Shown here piece after piece: positions 8,517 to 17,962 of a stretch of 64,000 nucleotides of DNA (within the stretch, counting starts at the first letter, position 1; each line of letters opens with the position of its first letter). A model generated the notes under the pieces. That model worked only from the letters and a program-made list of their open reading frames with translations, ran no database searches and had not been told where the DNA came from. Source of the stretch: Acetobacter indonesiensis (GTDB lineage: Bacteria > Pseudomonadota > Alphaproteobacteria > Acetobacterales > Acetobacteraceae); assembly GCF_000963945.1 (NCBI RefSeq), contig NZ_BAMW01000009.1, forward strand, positions 1 to 64,000, given 5' to 3'. A program made the translations under genes and the position numbers.

Positions 8517-9407
8517 TCAGAAACAGTACAAAGTTTCCGGGTTCTGCACCAATATCTTCTGACGCAGAGCCTCATCAGGTGCCCAGTCGGCCAGCCTGGA
8601 AAGAAGAGTTGTTGTGTCAGGCATTTCCCGCACAGACACATGCGGCCAGTCTGACCCCCATACCATTCGGTCCGGGTTGGCCCGGATTAGCCGCTGCGCA
8701 ATAGGCGTCACCAGCGTCATATCATCCAGTTTCTGCACAAGGCGGTAGGCCCCTGACAGTTTTACCCACCAGCCTTTGTCGGCAACAAATTTTTCAAGGG
8801 CCTTCATGGCCCCCACATCCGGCCCCGGTGTGGGCGAAAGATAGCCCATATGGTCTATCACCACCCCGCACCCTAACCGGCCAATACGCGGCAGCAATTC
8901 CAGCGCGCGGGACACATCAATCAGAAACTGGATATGCCAGCCAAAGGGCGCAATTCGCATGGCAAGCTGCTCCATGGTTTCAAGCCCCACACCACCGCGG
9001 AACAGCGCGTTGATGCGCACGCCCCGTATGCCCTGCTTATGCATAGCCTCAAGGTCGGCATCACTGGTCAAGTCCGCGTCTATTACCGCTACCCCACGCA
9101 AACGGTTGGGGTGGCGTGACAGCACGTCACGCATATAGCGGTTGTCCGTGCCATAAATGCTCGGCTGGACCAGCACACCACGCGCCAACCCTAGTGCATC
9201 CAGCATGGCCAGATACGCATGCTCCGGTGCGGCGGGGGGCGTATAACTACGATCTGACGTGAGGGGAAAATGCGCTGTATCGGCCGAAATAACGTGCGCA
9301 TGGGTGTCACACGCCCCTGCTGGCACGGAAAATGTGGGACGATGAAGCGGACTGAACGGTGCGGGGCAATCAACTGTGTCGGCAGAGGGTAAAGCAGAAA
9401 CGGACAT
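8517..9407 (-). CDS. Amidohydrolase_2 family hydrolase (LigI / 2-pyrone-4,6-dicarbolactonase-like)
   Basis: A 296-residue TIM-barrel metal hydrolase. It has the first-strand HxH in CDTHAHV (about residues 33-39), a histidine in VVIDHMG and the terminal aspartate in WGSDWPH. This is the plan of the 2-pyrone-4,6-dicarboxylate lactonase / 4-sulfomuconolactone hydrolase group. Members hydrolyse lactones of dicarboxylic or aromatic-derived acids. There is no signal peptide, so it is cytoplasmic. It heads a two-gene operon with the MFS transporter. An inverted repeat at 9496-9515 lies 89 bases upstream and may be an operator. Confidence 0.75.
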   Translation of the reverse strand: MSVSALPSADTVDCPAPFSPLHRPTFSVPAGACDTHAHVISADTAHFPLTSDRSYTPPAAPEHAYLAMLDALGLARGVLVQPSIYGTDNRYMRDVLSRHPNRLRGVAVIDADLTSDADLEAMHKQGIRGVRINALFRGGVGLETMEQLAMRIAPFGWHIQFLIDVSRALELLPRIGRLGCGVVIDHMGYLSPTPGPDVGAMKALEKFVADKGWWVKLSGAYRLVQKLDDMTLVTPIAQRLIRANPDRMVWGSDWPHVSVREMPDTTTLLSRLADWAPDEALRQKILVQNPETLYCF

Positions 9408-9495
9408 GGCGCACTCATGAAAAGCAGGCGGTTGGGTCCGCCTTTTGCTGGATGTTATGACACAGCAGGATAGCGATTGTTTCTTATAAAAACGT

Positions 9496-9515
9496 CTTTC
9501 TTTTCATAAAGAAAG
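9496..9515. promoter_or_regulatory. Perfect inverted repeat in the divergent promoter region
   Basis: CTTTCTTT (9496-9503) and AAAGAAAG (9508-9515) flank TCAT. It sits in the 223-base gap between the divergent amidohydrolase operon and the thioredoxin gene, next to a TATAAA at 9485-9490. No regulator gene is adjacent. A related CTTTCA/TGAAAG repeat occurs upstream of dps (39527-39589). Confidence 0.35.
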
Positions 9516-9630
9516 CGTGATGCCCTATGCCGGGCCTATTGCACCGCCTTCAAACGGACATTGACGAAACCCACCTGTATCAGCTTACACTCAAACCACG
9601 TTATTTTTATGAAGCACGGAGTGTGCGCGT

Positions 9631-10149
9631 ATGATCTTTTATCGGTCCTTTCCCGCCCTGTCTCTGGCAGCAGGCCTCACGCTGGCTGCAACCACGGGGG
9701 CAGCTTTTGCCGCACAGCCTGTGCCACAGGTCGGCAATGCCCAGATAACAGCGGTCGCCCACCCTTATGCCGCACCAGAAGACGCACCGGCTGCGGTTGA
9801 AAATGCATTTGCCCAGGCCAAGAAAACAGGCCGGAAAGTGTTGCTGGATTTTGGTGCAAACTGGTGCCCGGACTGTCGCGTGCTGGCAGGCGTGCTGAGC
9901 CACCCGGCGATTGCCCCGTGGGTTGCTGAAAACTTTGTGGTCGTGTCCGTGAATGTGGACCACTTCAACAAGAACATGGACATTGCCCAGAAATACGGCA
10001 TCAAGATTAAAGCTATTCCGGTTGCGCTGGTTGTCACCCCCGATGGCAAAGTGCTGAACGCCGATGCCACGCTGGAACTAGGTGATGCCCGCACCATGTC
10101 CGCACAGGCCGTGGTTGATAAACTGGCAGAATGGAACAAGCGTTCCTGA
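9631..10149 (+). CDS. Periplasmic thioredoxin-fold protein, WCPDC active site
   Basis: A 172-residue protein with a Sec signal peptide (about 1-28, ending in AAFAA). The thioredoxin domain that follows has the redox motif WCPDC at 78-82 and the cis-proline in IKAIPVALVV. The WCxDC motif and the size fit the thioredoxin_7/DsbD-gamma-like group rather than cytoplasmic TrxA. It would accept or pass electrons to disulfides in the periplasm. The DsbD-type membrane reductase 1.3 kb downstream (11491-13704) is a likely electron donor, though the two genes are separated by a glycosyltransferase on the other strand. Confidence 0.85.
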   Translation: MIFYRSFPALSLAAGLTLAATTGAAFAAQPVPQVGNAQITAVAHPYAAPEDAPAAVENAFAQAKKTGRKVLLDFGANWCPDCRVLAGVLSHPAIAPWVAENFVVVSVNVDHFNKNMDIAQKYGIKIKAIPVALVVTPDGKVLNADATLELGDARTMSAQAVVDKLAEWNKRS

Positions 10150-10155
10150 TAGCCA

Positions 10156-10191
10156 GCACATCATCCCCGGTGGAAACGGGGCATGATGTGC
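10156..10191. terminator. Hairpin terminator between convergent genes
   Basis: GCACATCATCCCCG (10156-10169) pairs with CGGGGCATGATGTGC (10177-10191) with a single bulged C and a 7-base loop. It fills the 44-base gap between the thioredoxin and GT61 stop codons and can serve both. Confidence 0.7.
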
Positions 10192-10193
10192 CA

Positions 10194-11309
10194 TTAGGGC
10201 ACAGTGTCGCGTGCATAATCTGCTAGCTGTTTGGCACGCTGCACAATGGCGGGAACATTAAACGCACGTTGAGACCCGGCAACATGGCTTTCCGCCTCAA
10301 CCCCGGTTTCAACCAGTTCCCCCCAATAAGGCAGGCCCATCTGAGTGGCCAGCGACAGGGTGCAAGGGTTTTGATGGTGTTGGGGCACCAGTTCAAACAC
10401 CACTGTGCCGGGGCGGCACCATGCCAGATTGGCCATGCCCGCCCCCAATGCCCCCACAACAATCCGGGCCTTTGCAAACAGACGGGCCTGTTCCGCAATG
10501 CTCATGGTTTCAGGCCTGACGGCGGTAAATCCTGCCTCGGTAAGGGCCTGCGTCAGGGCTGCCTCATTCGGCATGGCACGGTTTGATGCTGCGCCGCGTT
10601 CAATAAACAGGTTCAGCGTGCGCTGCTCCTGCCCGGTTACCCCAGCTTGCGTCGCCAGCGCATGGTACGCGCTCCGTGCAAGAACGGATGGGGAGAAGTC
10701 AGCCGCCCCCCGCACGTAATCAGTGTAGAGAACAGTCTTGAAGGCATAATGTTTGCCGGGCTGGGTTAGGATGCTGTGGGCCGGGTCAAACCCGACCAGC
10801 CGCACTGTTTCCTGCTGCCATGGGGTCAACTGCGGCAGAATAAGCTTACCGTTAAAGCCCTGTTGTTTCAGTTGAAACAAGGTGGGGACGGTATGCACCA
10901 GCCAATGATAGTAATTGGTGTCCCAATGGTCGAAGCAGGCAGCAACATCTTCTGCGGGGGACGCGATCAGATCGTCCGGCCTTATGGTCAGGGCCGCAAG
11001 TGCATCGGGTGATTGGAGATAATTGGTATCGGTAATCAGCCGGCCCTGCTGCAAAAACACCATCAGGGATCGGTCAAGCACAACGTCCTTTAGCTTATAC
11101 TGGCGCAGCGTCAGAGCATCAGACACCCAACCGTGAAACACGGACTGACTCCCATCGGGCAGCACACCATCCTGCACCAGCAATGCCGCCTGCGGAGCAA
11201 TGACCTCCAACTCGGTCACGTTGCTGGCAGCCTGCATGAGCGTAAGGGGCGATTGCGGCGCGGCTGGGGAGGCTTTTTTCTTTTTCAAAAACCGGCTGAA
11301 AAAAGACAT
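10194..11309 (-). CDS. Glycosyltransferase family 61 protein
   Basis: The start at 11309 follows a strong GGGGGAAGA and gives 371 residues; the longer frame overlaps the divergent promoter. The core motifs of the GT61/DUF563 family are visible: DHWDTNYYHWLVHTVPTLFQL in the middle (the YYHW.H block), and near the end GALGAGMANLAWCRPGTVVFELVP, the nucleotide-sugar-binding region. The N-terminus is lysine-rich and has no membrane helix, so the enzyme is probably cytoplasmic. Bacterial members add sugars to capsule, exopolysaccharide or LPS. It stands alone, so its acceptor is unknown. Confidence 0.8.
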   Translation of the reverse strand: MSFFSRFLKKKKASPAAPQSPLTLMQAASNVTELEVIAPQAALLVQDGVLPDGSQSVFHGWVSDALTLRQYKLKDVVLDRSLMVFLQQGRLITDTNYLQSPDALAALTIRPDDLIASPAEDVAACFDHWDTNYYHWLVHTVPTLFQLKQQGFNGKLILPQLTPWQQETVRLVGFDPAHSILTQPGKHYAFKTVLYTDYVRGAADFSPSVLARSAYHALATQAGVTGQEQRTLNLFIERGAASNRAMPNEAALTQALTEAGFTAVRPETMSIAEQARLFAKARIVVGALGAGMANLAWCRPGTVVFELVPQHHQNPCTLSLATQMGLPYWGELVETGVEAESHVAGSQRAFNVPAIVQRAKQLADYARDTVP

Positions 11310-11490
11310 TCTTCCCCCATTTACTGAGCAAAAACAGAACCTGTGTGACGCGCTTCGCCTCTTATTCAGCACCTTACGCCACAGCAGAGTGCGGGAAAAC
11401 AGGCCCATCGCGTAACACTGGGCCGTGCCCTGCGTTGCGTTCTTCGCTATAAGACGTGTCATCCCGGTTTTTCCAAGCGAAAGTTTGTGC

Positions 11491-13704
11491 ATGCGCTTCC
11501 ATGCTTTGCCCTGTTCTGACCATTCTGCACCCAGCACTGGGGTACGAAGCCTCGACCGCACTGTTCTGCGTTCTTTCTGGAGCCTTCGTGCTTTTGCTCT
11601 GGCCGCACTGTGCGCCGGTGTGGGGGGCGTGTTCGCTCTCTCTCACCCCGCCCAGGCCAGTGAAAGTGCTGCCGTCAGCACCGAGCATAGCGTTGCGACC
11701 CTGATAACAGACACGGACACAACTGACGGCACAACGCCCCTGCATGTTGCCCTCCGGCTGAAGCTTCAGCCGGGTTGGCACACATACTGGCAAAACCCCG
11801 GTGATGCTGGGGAAGCTACGGCTGTAGCCCTTACCGCCGATGGCCACCTGACCGGAAAAACCGACCATATTGACTGGCCGACACCGCAGCGCATTCGGGA
11901 TGCGTCGCTGATGTCCTATGCTTACACAGGCGATGTCGTGCTGCCACTGACCTTGCCCTTGCAACAGGTCTCCGACGCAAAGACCCCGGACACGACGCTG
12001 AAAGCGCATGCAAGCTGGCTGGTTTGCGCCAGTGTGTGCGTGCCAGAAGAAGCTGACCTGACCCTTACGTTACCCACAGGCGCTGCAACGCCATCAGCAC
12101 AGGCGCCGCTGTTTGCACGGGCTGCACAGGCAACGCCCGTGCCGTCACCTTATCAGGCCAGTATTTCCCCTGACGGCACATTGCGTCTGACCGGGCAGGA
12201 TCTTTCCCCACGCGCCGTGAAGGAAGCGTGGTTCATGCCTGACAAGCCGGGGCTGATTGATCAGGCCGCGGCCCAGAACGAACAGATTGACGATGGCAGC
12301 ATTCTTTTTCATCTGAAGCGTCTGCCTGACTTTGCCGCATCACAGCCCCTGTCTGGCATTGTGGTGCTGAAAGATGCCGCAGGGAGCGAGCACGCCCTGA
12401 CGCAGACGGCTGCGGCCATTGCTGGCCCGGCTCCCTCCGCTTCTGCTGGCACCAGCGGTTTGCAGACTGTGGGGTTCCTACAGCAGGTTGCCTTCGCCTT
12501 TCTGGGCGGCCTGATTTTGAACCTGATGCCCTGCGTGTTCCCCATTCTAGCCATGAAGGCGCTGTCTGTTGCCAAACTAGGCAAGGCTGAACGCCGCACG
12601 CAGATAACAAGCGCCGGGTGTTATGCGCTGGGTGTTATGGTGACGTTCCTTGCGCTGGGCGGTATTATGATGGCCCTGCGCGTGGCCGGAGCAGCAGAGG
12701 GCTGGGGCTTTCAGTTTCAGTCACCGTTATTTGTCACGGCCATAACATGGCTTCTGTTCGCCATGGCACTGAACCTGCTAGGTGTTTTTGAATTTCTGCC
12801 CGTTTCAGTCGGGGGATTAGCCACGCCCCGGCATGGGCACCTGCATGATGTGCTGACAGGTATTTTAGCCGTTGTGGTGGCCACGCCCTGCACCGCTCCC
12901 TTCATGGGGGTTGCCATTGCGGGGGCTTTGTCAGGGCCGCCTGTGGCGGGGCTGTCTGTTTTTGCGGCAATGGGGCTAGGGCTGGCTGCGCCCTATCTGC
13001 TGTTGACCACGGTGCCCGGACTGGCGGCCCGTATGCCGCGCCCCGGCCCATGGATGCAGTATCTGCGCCAGTTTCTGGCTTTTCCGCTGCTTGGGTCATG
13101 CGTGTGGCTGCTATGGGTGGCCTCGCTTGAAGGGGGCGCGTCGGTTGTTCTGTTGCTGGCCACGGGGCTGGTTCTTCTGGGCTTTGCCGCATGGCTGTAC
13201 GGGGTTGCTCAGGCCCGGCTTATTCAACAGGGCCATACGCGGACCAACGCTGCCCTGCATGGCCTCGCCCTTATGGGGTTACTGGCGGCACTGGCTCTGC
13301 TGCCTGCCCTGCGTCACCCGGCCACTGGACAGGCTGCGTCGTCAGCTTCTGGCCTGCCCAAGGGAGTAGAACCCTTTACAGAAGCCCGCTTCAAGGAACT
13401 GAAAGCTGCGGGTAAACCCGTTTTTGTGGATATGACCGCAGCCTGGTGCATTACCTGTCTGGTGAATGAACGCGTAGCACTTGACGTGCCCAGCACGCAG
13501 GCTGCGTTTGCGGCACAGGGCATTACAACCCTGCGGGGTGACTGGACCAACCATGACCCCGCCATCAGCGCGTTTCTGAAAGCACATGGCCGGGATGGTG
13601 TGCCCTTTTACATCTACAGCCCGGCCCATGGGCCAGATACTGTGCTGCCGCAAATTCTGACCCCGGGTTTGGTCATTGGCACCATCGAACAGAAATCACC
13701 CTGA
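11491..13704 (+). CDS. dsbD: Thiol:disulfide interchange protein, DsbD/ScsB type
   Basis: This membrane reductase carries electrons from cytoplasmic thioredoxin to periplasmic thiols. I prefer the ATG at 11491 (737 residues) to a GTG at 11425; neither has a good ribosome-binding site. Order: signal segment (to about 55), an N-terminal periplasmic domain with PGWHTYWQNPGDAG typical of ScsB/alphaproteobacterial DsbD, then eight or so membrane helices with the paired Cys blocks LMPCVFPILAMK and VVATPCTAPFMG, then a C-terminal thioredoxin domain with WCITC at about 650-654. All three redox pairs of the family can be placed. In this group the enzyme supports cytochrome c maturation and copper or oxidative stress resistance. 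Confidence 0.85.
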   Translation: MRFHALPCSDHSAPSTGVRSLDRTVLRSFWSLRAFALAALCAGVGGVFALSHPAQASESAAVSTEHSVATLITDTDTTDGTTPLHVALRLKLQPGWHTYWQNPGDAGEATAVALTADGHLTGKTDHIDWPTPQRIRDASLMSYAYTGDVVLPLTLPLQQVSDAKTPDTTLKAHASWLVCASVCVPEEADLTLTLPTGAATPSAQAPLFARAAQATPVPSPYQASISPDGTLRLTGQDLSPRAVKEAWFMPDKPGLIDQAAAQNEQIDDGSILFHLKRLPDFAASQPLSGIVVLKDAAGSEHALTQTAAAIAGPAPSASAGTSGLQTVGFLQQVAFAFLGGLILNLMPCVFPILAMKALSVAKLGKAERRTQITSAGCYALGVMVTFLALGGIMMALRVAGAAEGWGFQFQSPLFVTAITWLLFAMALNLLGVFEFLPVSVGGLATPRHGHLHDVLTGILAVVVATPCTAPFMGVAIAGALSGPPVAGLSVFAAMGLGLAAPYLLLTTVPGLAARMPRPGPWMQYLRQFLAFPLLGSCVWLLWVASLEGGASVVLLLATGLVLLGFAAWLYGVAQARLIQQGHTRTNAALHGLALMGLLAALALLPALRHPATGQAASSASGLPKGVEPFTEARFKELKAAGKPVFVDMTAAWCITCLVNERVALDVPSTQAAFAAQGITTLRGDWTNHDPAISAFLKAHGRDGVPFYIYSPAHGPDTVLPQILTPGLVIGTIEQKSP

Positions 13705-13771
13705 TTTTTGGCCGGGCGGCCTCTTTCTGTCCTGCTGCCTTATCGGGTTATACCGCCCGCATAGTCGCGAC

Positions 13772-14845
13772 TTAAAACCCAGTCTGGAGCGATACGTAAG
13801 CGCCGGTCTGGGTGCGGTAGGTGGCAATAGTGCCTAACGACACATAAGCCGCCGTTATGTTCAGGTGTTTATTCACAAAATAGCTGGCATACACGTCAAA
13901 CCAGTTACTTTCGGGGGTGAAATTCTGGTTGCGCGGCTTGGTGCGATACTCAACCCCGATAACCAGCCCCGGAATAAAAGACGGTAGATACCCTAAAGAC
14001 CCCTCGAACTGAGGGTAGTAGTTATCGTTCCGGTCGCCACCAAAACCCAGAATACCCCATTGGTTTCCTTTTGTCAGACGCATGGTGGTATCAACCAGCA
14101 GCCCAATTTTGGGAAAAAGCTTGGTCATGGCAATGTAAACATCTGCACCGTCTGTATGTTTGGACCCGACGGCGTGAATGACCTTTGAATCACCGTCATG
14201 TTTATACATGGCGCCCACGGCAATCTGCGGCATCAGGGTTTTGTCGAGCACATGCCCCAGCAGCCGGACCTTAATCCCCCCTGTATCCAGATCAAACTGA
14301 TAGCCACGGCCAATCCCCAGCTTGGCCCCCGTGCCGCCAGTCTGGAAGAAATTATGCGAATATGACAGTTCAACCCGGTCATAAAAGCCCATCAAGGCCC
14401 CGAAATTCTGGTCGGTATAATTGGTGACATTCACGTAGCTATAATGCACCGCCAGACCCATTGCTTTTTTGCTGCCATAGCCGCCAATGGTGGCCCAGCT
14501 TGCAATCCCGCCGCCGCTTGATCCTTCAAGCGAGCTTAACCCGCTGGTGCCAAGTGTTCTCTGCCCGTCAAATAATTTGCTGAAAGAAAAATCATCATTC
14601 TGCGTGGCACCCGGCTGCGTATCGGCCGGATGCTCGGTGGCGGGATGCAAGGACACGGTGGGTCTGTTCTGCGCCAGAGTGGTCTGGCCTGCTACTGCTG
14701 TGCTTCCCCACGCCGTCAGGGCGGAAACAGTCAGGACAGCACGCGCCAAAACAGTTTTTGTGACAGAAGCATCGGTCTGAATAACAGAAGATGTTTTGAA
14801 AATTCTGTTATTATATCTACTTCTCATCCGTTTTTTATCTGCCAT
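13772..14845 (-). CDS. DUF3034 outer-membrane beta-barrel protein
   Basis: A 357-residue protein with a long signal region (hydrophobic core around ARAVLTVSALTAWGSTAVAG). The mature part alternates in beta-strand fashion and ends in F, as in outer-membrane barrels. The segments GGGIASWATIGGYG and DRVELSYSHNFF match the DUF3034 family as I know it. Its function is not established; a small porin or a barrel for hydrophobic compounds is possible. The ATG is preceded by GGGGAAGA. It stands alone, convergent with dsbD and divergent from polA. Confidence 0.7.
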   Translation of the reverse strand: MADKKRMRSRYNNRIFKTSSVIQTDASVTKTVLARAVLTVSALTAWGSTAVAGQTTLAQNRPTVSLHPATEHPADTQPGATQNDDFSFSKLFDGQRTLGTSGLSSLEGSSGGGIASWATIGGYGSKKAMGLAVHYSYVNVTNYTDQNFGALMGFYDRVELSYSHNFFQTGGTGAKLGIGRGYQFDLDTGGIKVRLLGHVLDKTLMPQIAVGAMYKHDGDSKVIHAVGSKHTDGADVYIAMTKLFPKIGLLVDTTMRLTKGNQWGILGFGGDRNDNYYPQFEGSLGYLPSFIPGLVIGVEYRTKPRNQNFTPESNWFDVYASYFVNKHLNITAAYVSLGTIATYRTQTGAYVSLQTGF

Positions 14846-15002
14846 AATTTCTTCCCCCTGTTCAGAAGCAGGCTACACAGGGCACTTGGGCGCAGTAGCA
14901 TCACGTCTCTGTTTATATTTCTGTGAATACAGTTAAAAGGGCAGGAAATCTGCGGTAATTTATGCGTATATCTTATTCACAAACCAACCAAACACGTCTG
15001 TA

Positions 15003-15047
15003 AGCCGCACGGTTGCTAAGGTGCGGCTGGCGTTGACGCCACCAACC
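15003..15047 (+). promoter_or_regulatory. Mutually exclusive hairpins in the polA leader
   Basis: AGCCGCAC (15003-15010) pairs perfectly with GTGCGGCT (15021-15028). Alternatively GGTTG (15011-15015) can pair with CAACC (15043-15047), enclosing the TGGCG/CGCCA stem (15028-15041). The two folds share bases and cannot coexist. It lies about 90 bases before the polA start and has no T run, so an attenuator role is only a guess. The rest of 14846-15135 shows nothing definite. Confidence 0.25.
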
Positions 15048-15135
15048 TGCCCCCCTCACGCTGGACAGATGGCGCAAGGGCGCATATCCCAAAACCATGC
15101 TTTTTCATCCCTGCGCCCTAGTCTGAGCCCCCGCC

Positions 15136-17958
15136 ATGACCCAATCTGACGCTCCTCATCTGGTATTGGTCGATGGCAGCGGATTCATTTTCCGTGCCTT
15201 CCATGCCCTGCCCCCCATGACCAGCCCCAACGGTGTGCCGGTTAATGCCGTGTATGGCTTCACCAACATGCTGGCCCGCCTGCTGCGGGAGCATGTGGGC
15301 ACGCATCTGGCTGTGGTCTTTGACGCAGGGCGGCAGACGTTTCGGTCAGACATCTACCCGCAATACAAAGCCCACCGGCCAGAACCACCAGAAGACCTGC
15401 GCCCGCAATTTGCGCTCATCCGCGATGCCACCAAGGCCTTCAACGTGCCCGGTATTGAATTGCAGGGCTGGGAAGCAGATGACCTGATCGCGTCTTACGC
15501 AACAGCAGTGCGGCAGATAGGGGGCACCTGCACCATTGTGTCTTCTGACAAAGACCTGATGCAGCTTGTCGGCCCCGGCGTGTGCATGCTTGAACCCATA
15601 AAGCAGACCGCCATTGGCGTGCCAGAAGTCGAGGCCAAATTTGGCGTCACACCAGACAAGGTGATAGACGTGCAGGCCCTGATGGGTGACCCGACAGACA
15701 ACGTGCCGGGGGTGCCGGGTATCGGACCAAAAACGGCGTCGGCTCTGGTCAATGAATTTGGCACATTAGAAGCCGTTCTGGCCGCAGCGCCTGAAATGAA
15801 AAAGTCAAAGCGGCGCGACATGCTGATTGAACATGCCGACGCTGCGCGCATTTCGCGCAAGCTGGTTGAGCTGGCGTGTGACGTACCCCTGCCCCTGCCG
15901 ATTGATGACCTGGCCGTGCGCGAGATGGACAAGGTTGTTCTGGCAGACTGGCTGGAAGATATGGGCTTCCGCTCTGTTCTGACACGTCTGGGCGTTGGGC
16001 ATCCGTCTGGCGCACACGCGCACCGTGCTGCGCGGGCCGCAGCCCATGCTTCGGTCAACGGTGGCGGCACAGAAAGTGCCGCGCCCACAGCCACACCGGC
16101 ACAAAGCGAAGCGGTAACCGCTGCAACAGCGGCAGCCTATGGCCCCTACGAAACCGTGCGCACGGCCGAAGCCCTGCAAAAATGGGTCAGCATGGCGCAG
16201 GAAGCCGGACTGTGCGCGGTTGATACGGAAACAGACGGACTGGACCCGCTGCATGCCAATATGGTTGGCCTGTCTCTGGCAACGGCCCCCGGCAAAGCCT
16301 GCTATGTGCCGCTGCGCCATGAAGGCACGCTGGAAGAACCGGCAGGCGAGCAACTGACGGCAGACGCCGCTATCAATCTGATCCGGCCGCTGCTGACAGA
16401 TGCCAGCGTGCTGAAAATCTTCCAGAACGCCAAGTTTGACCTTCTGGTGTTTGACCGCGCAGGGCTTGATTTTGCCAGCATTGCCCCTGTTGATGACACC
16501 ATGCTGATCTCCTACGCGCAGTCTGCCGGGTTGCATGGGCAGGGCATGGACGAACTCTCGACACTGCATCTGGGCCACACACCCATCAGCTATGACAGCG
16601 TGACCGGCACAGGGCGTAACCGTATTCCGTTTACGCAGGTGCCGGTTGGTCGGGCTACGGAATACGCGGCAGAAGATGCTGACGTTACCCTGCGCCTGTG
16701 GCATGTGCTGCACCCTACCCTGCGCACCAATCAGGCATTGGCCCTGTATGAACAGATTGAGCGGCCACTTTCGCCTGTTCTGGCAGCAATGGAAAAAGCC
16801 GGGATAGCGGTTGACCGTGCAGAACTTGGCCGTTTGTCAGAAGATTTTGCCACACGCATGGCCGTTATGGAAAAAGAAATTCATGAGGCCGCAGGGCGGG
16901 AGTTCAATGTCGCGTCCCCCCGCCAGCTTGGTGAAATCCTGTTTGATGAAATGGGCCTGAAAGGCGGCAAGCGTGGCAAGGCCGGGGCATGGAGCACAGA
17001 TTCCTCGGTGTTGCAGGACCTGGCTGACCAAGGGCATGACCTGCCAGCGCGCGTGCTGTCCTGGCGGCAGTTGGCCAAGCTGAAAAGCACCTACACGGAT
17101 GCGCTGCTGCGCCAGACCACCACGGAAGACCGGGTGCATACCTCGTTCCAGATGGCAATTACGACCACCGGCCGGTTGTCTTCCAACGAACCCAATTTGC
17201 AGAATATTCCCATCCGCACGGAAGAAGGCGGCCGTATTCGCCGCGCCTTTATCGCGCCCAAGGGGTACAAGCTGATCTCGGCTGATTATTCGCAGATTGA
17301 ACTGCGTCTGCTGGCCGATGTGGCAAATATTCCAGCCCTGCGTGAAGCTTTTGAACTGGGGCAGGATATTCACGCCCGCACAGCGTCCGAAGTGTTCGGT
17401 GTGCCGTTGGAAGGCATGGATGCGCTGACCCGTCGCCGCGCCAAAGCTATCAATTTCGGGATTATCTATGGCATTTCAGCTTTCGGGCTGGGGCGGCAGC
17501 TTGGTATTCCCGCAGGGGAAGCGCGATCTTATATTGATGCGTATTTTGCACGGTATCCGGGTATTCGTGACTATATGGAACGCATGCGCGAACAAGCACG
17601 CACGCTGGGCTATGTGCTAACCCCATTTGGCCGCCGCTGCTATGTGCCCGGTATTCAGGAAAAAAGCGCTGTACGCAGGCAGTATGCGGAACGGCAAGCC
17701 ATTAATGCGCCCTTGCAGGGCGGTGCGGCAGATATCATCAAACGGGCCATGGTGCGGTTGCCTCATGCGTTGAAAGAAGCCGGTTTTTCAGCCCGCATGC
17801 TGCTACAGGTGCATGACGAACTGCTGTTTGAAGCCCCCGAAGCCGAAGCCGAGGCGGTAGCCGCTTTGGCCCGTACCATTATGGAAGCCGCCGCAACACT
17901 TTCCGTTCCGCTGGTGGTGGAAACCGGCATAGGCCACAACTGGGCAGAGGCACACTGA
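15136..17958 (+). CDS. polA: DNA polymerase I
   Basis: A full-length 940-residue repair and Okazaki-fragment polymerase. It has the 5'-3' exonuclease domain (about 1-290, with LVDGSGFIFRAFHALPP at the start and DPTDNVPGVPGIGPKTA), a 3'-5' proofreading domain (about 325-530) whose first metal-binding motif VDTETDGLDPL is intact, and the polymerase domain (about 560-940). Motif A is ISADYSQIELRLLA, motif B is RRRAKAINFGIIYG and motif C is QVHDELLFEAP. An Ala/Thr-rich linker of about 40 residues separates the first two domains. It is followed 4 bases later by the SCO-like gene. Confidence 0.98.
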   Translation: MTQSDAPHLVLVDGSGFIFRAFHALPPMTSPNGVPVNAVYGFTNMLARLLREHVGTHLAVVFDAGRQTFRSDIYPQYKAHRPEPPEDLRPQFALIRDATKAFNVPGIELQGWEADDLIASYATAVRQIGGTCTIVSSDKDLMQLVGPGVCMLEPIKQTAIGVPEVEAKFGVTPDKVIDVQALMGDPTDNVPGVPGIGPKTASALVNEFGTLEAVLAAAPEMKKSKRRDMLIEHADAARISRKLVELACDVPLPLPIDDLAVREMDKVVLADWLEDMGFRSVLTRLGVGHPSGAHAHRAARAAAHASVNGGGTESAAPTATPAQSEAVTAATAAAYGPYETVRTAEALQKWVSMAQEAGLCAVDTETDGLDPLHANMVGLSLATAPGKACYVPLRHEGTLEEPAGEQLTADAAINLIRPLLTDASVLKIFQNAKFDLLVFDRAGLDFASIAPVDDTMLISYAQSAGLHGQGMDELSTLHLGHTPISYDSVTGTGRNRIPFTQVPVGRATEYAAEDADVTLRLWHVLHPTLRTNQALALYEQIERPLSPVLAAMEKAGIAVDRAELGRLSEDFATRMAVMEKEIHEAAGREFNVASPRQLGEILFDEMGLKGGKRGKAGAWSTDSSVLQDLADQGHDLPARVLSWRQLAKLKSTYTDALLRQTTTEDRVHTSFQMAITTTGRLSSNEPNLQNIPIRTEEGGRIRRAFIAPKGYKLISADYSQIELRLLADVANIPALREAFELGQDIHARTASEVFGVPLEGMDALTRRRAKAINFGIIYGISAFGLGRQLGIPAGEARSYIDAYFARYPGIRDYMERMREQARTLGYVLTPFGRRCYVPGIQEKSAVRRQYAERQAINAPLQGGAADIIKRAMVRLPHALKEAGFSARMLLQVHDELLFEAPEAEAEAVAALARTIMEAAATLSVPLVVETGIGHNWAEAH

Positions 17959-17962
17959 GACA

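Noticed and set aside
15805-16713. A 302-codon open frame on the minus strand
   Set aside because: Antisense to the 3'-5' exonuclease region of polA, whose motifs are intact in the sense frame.
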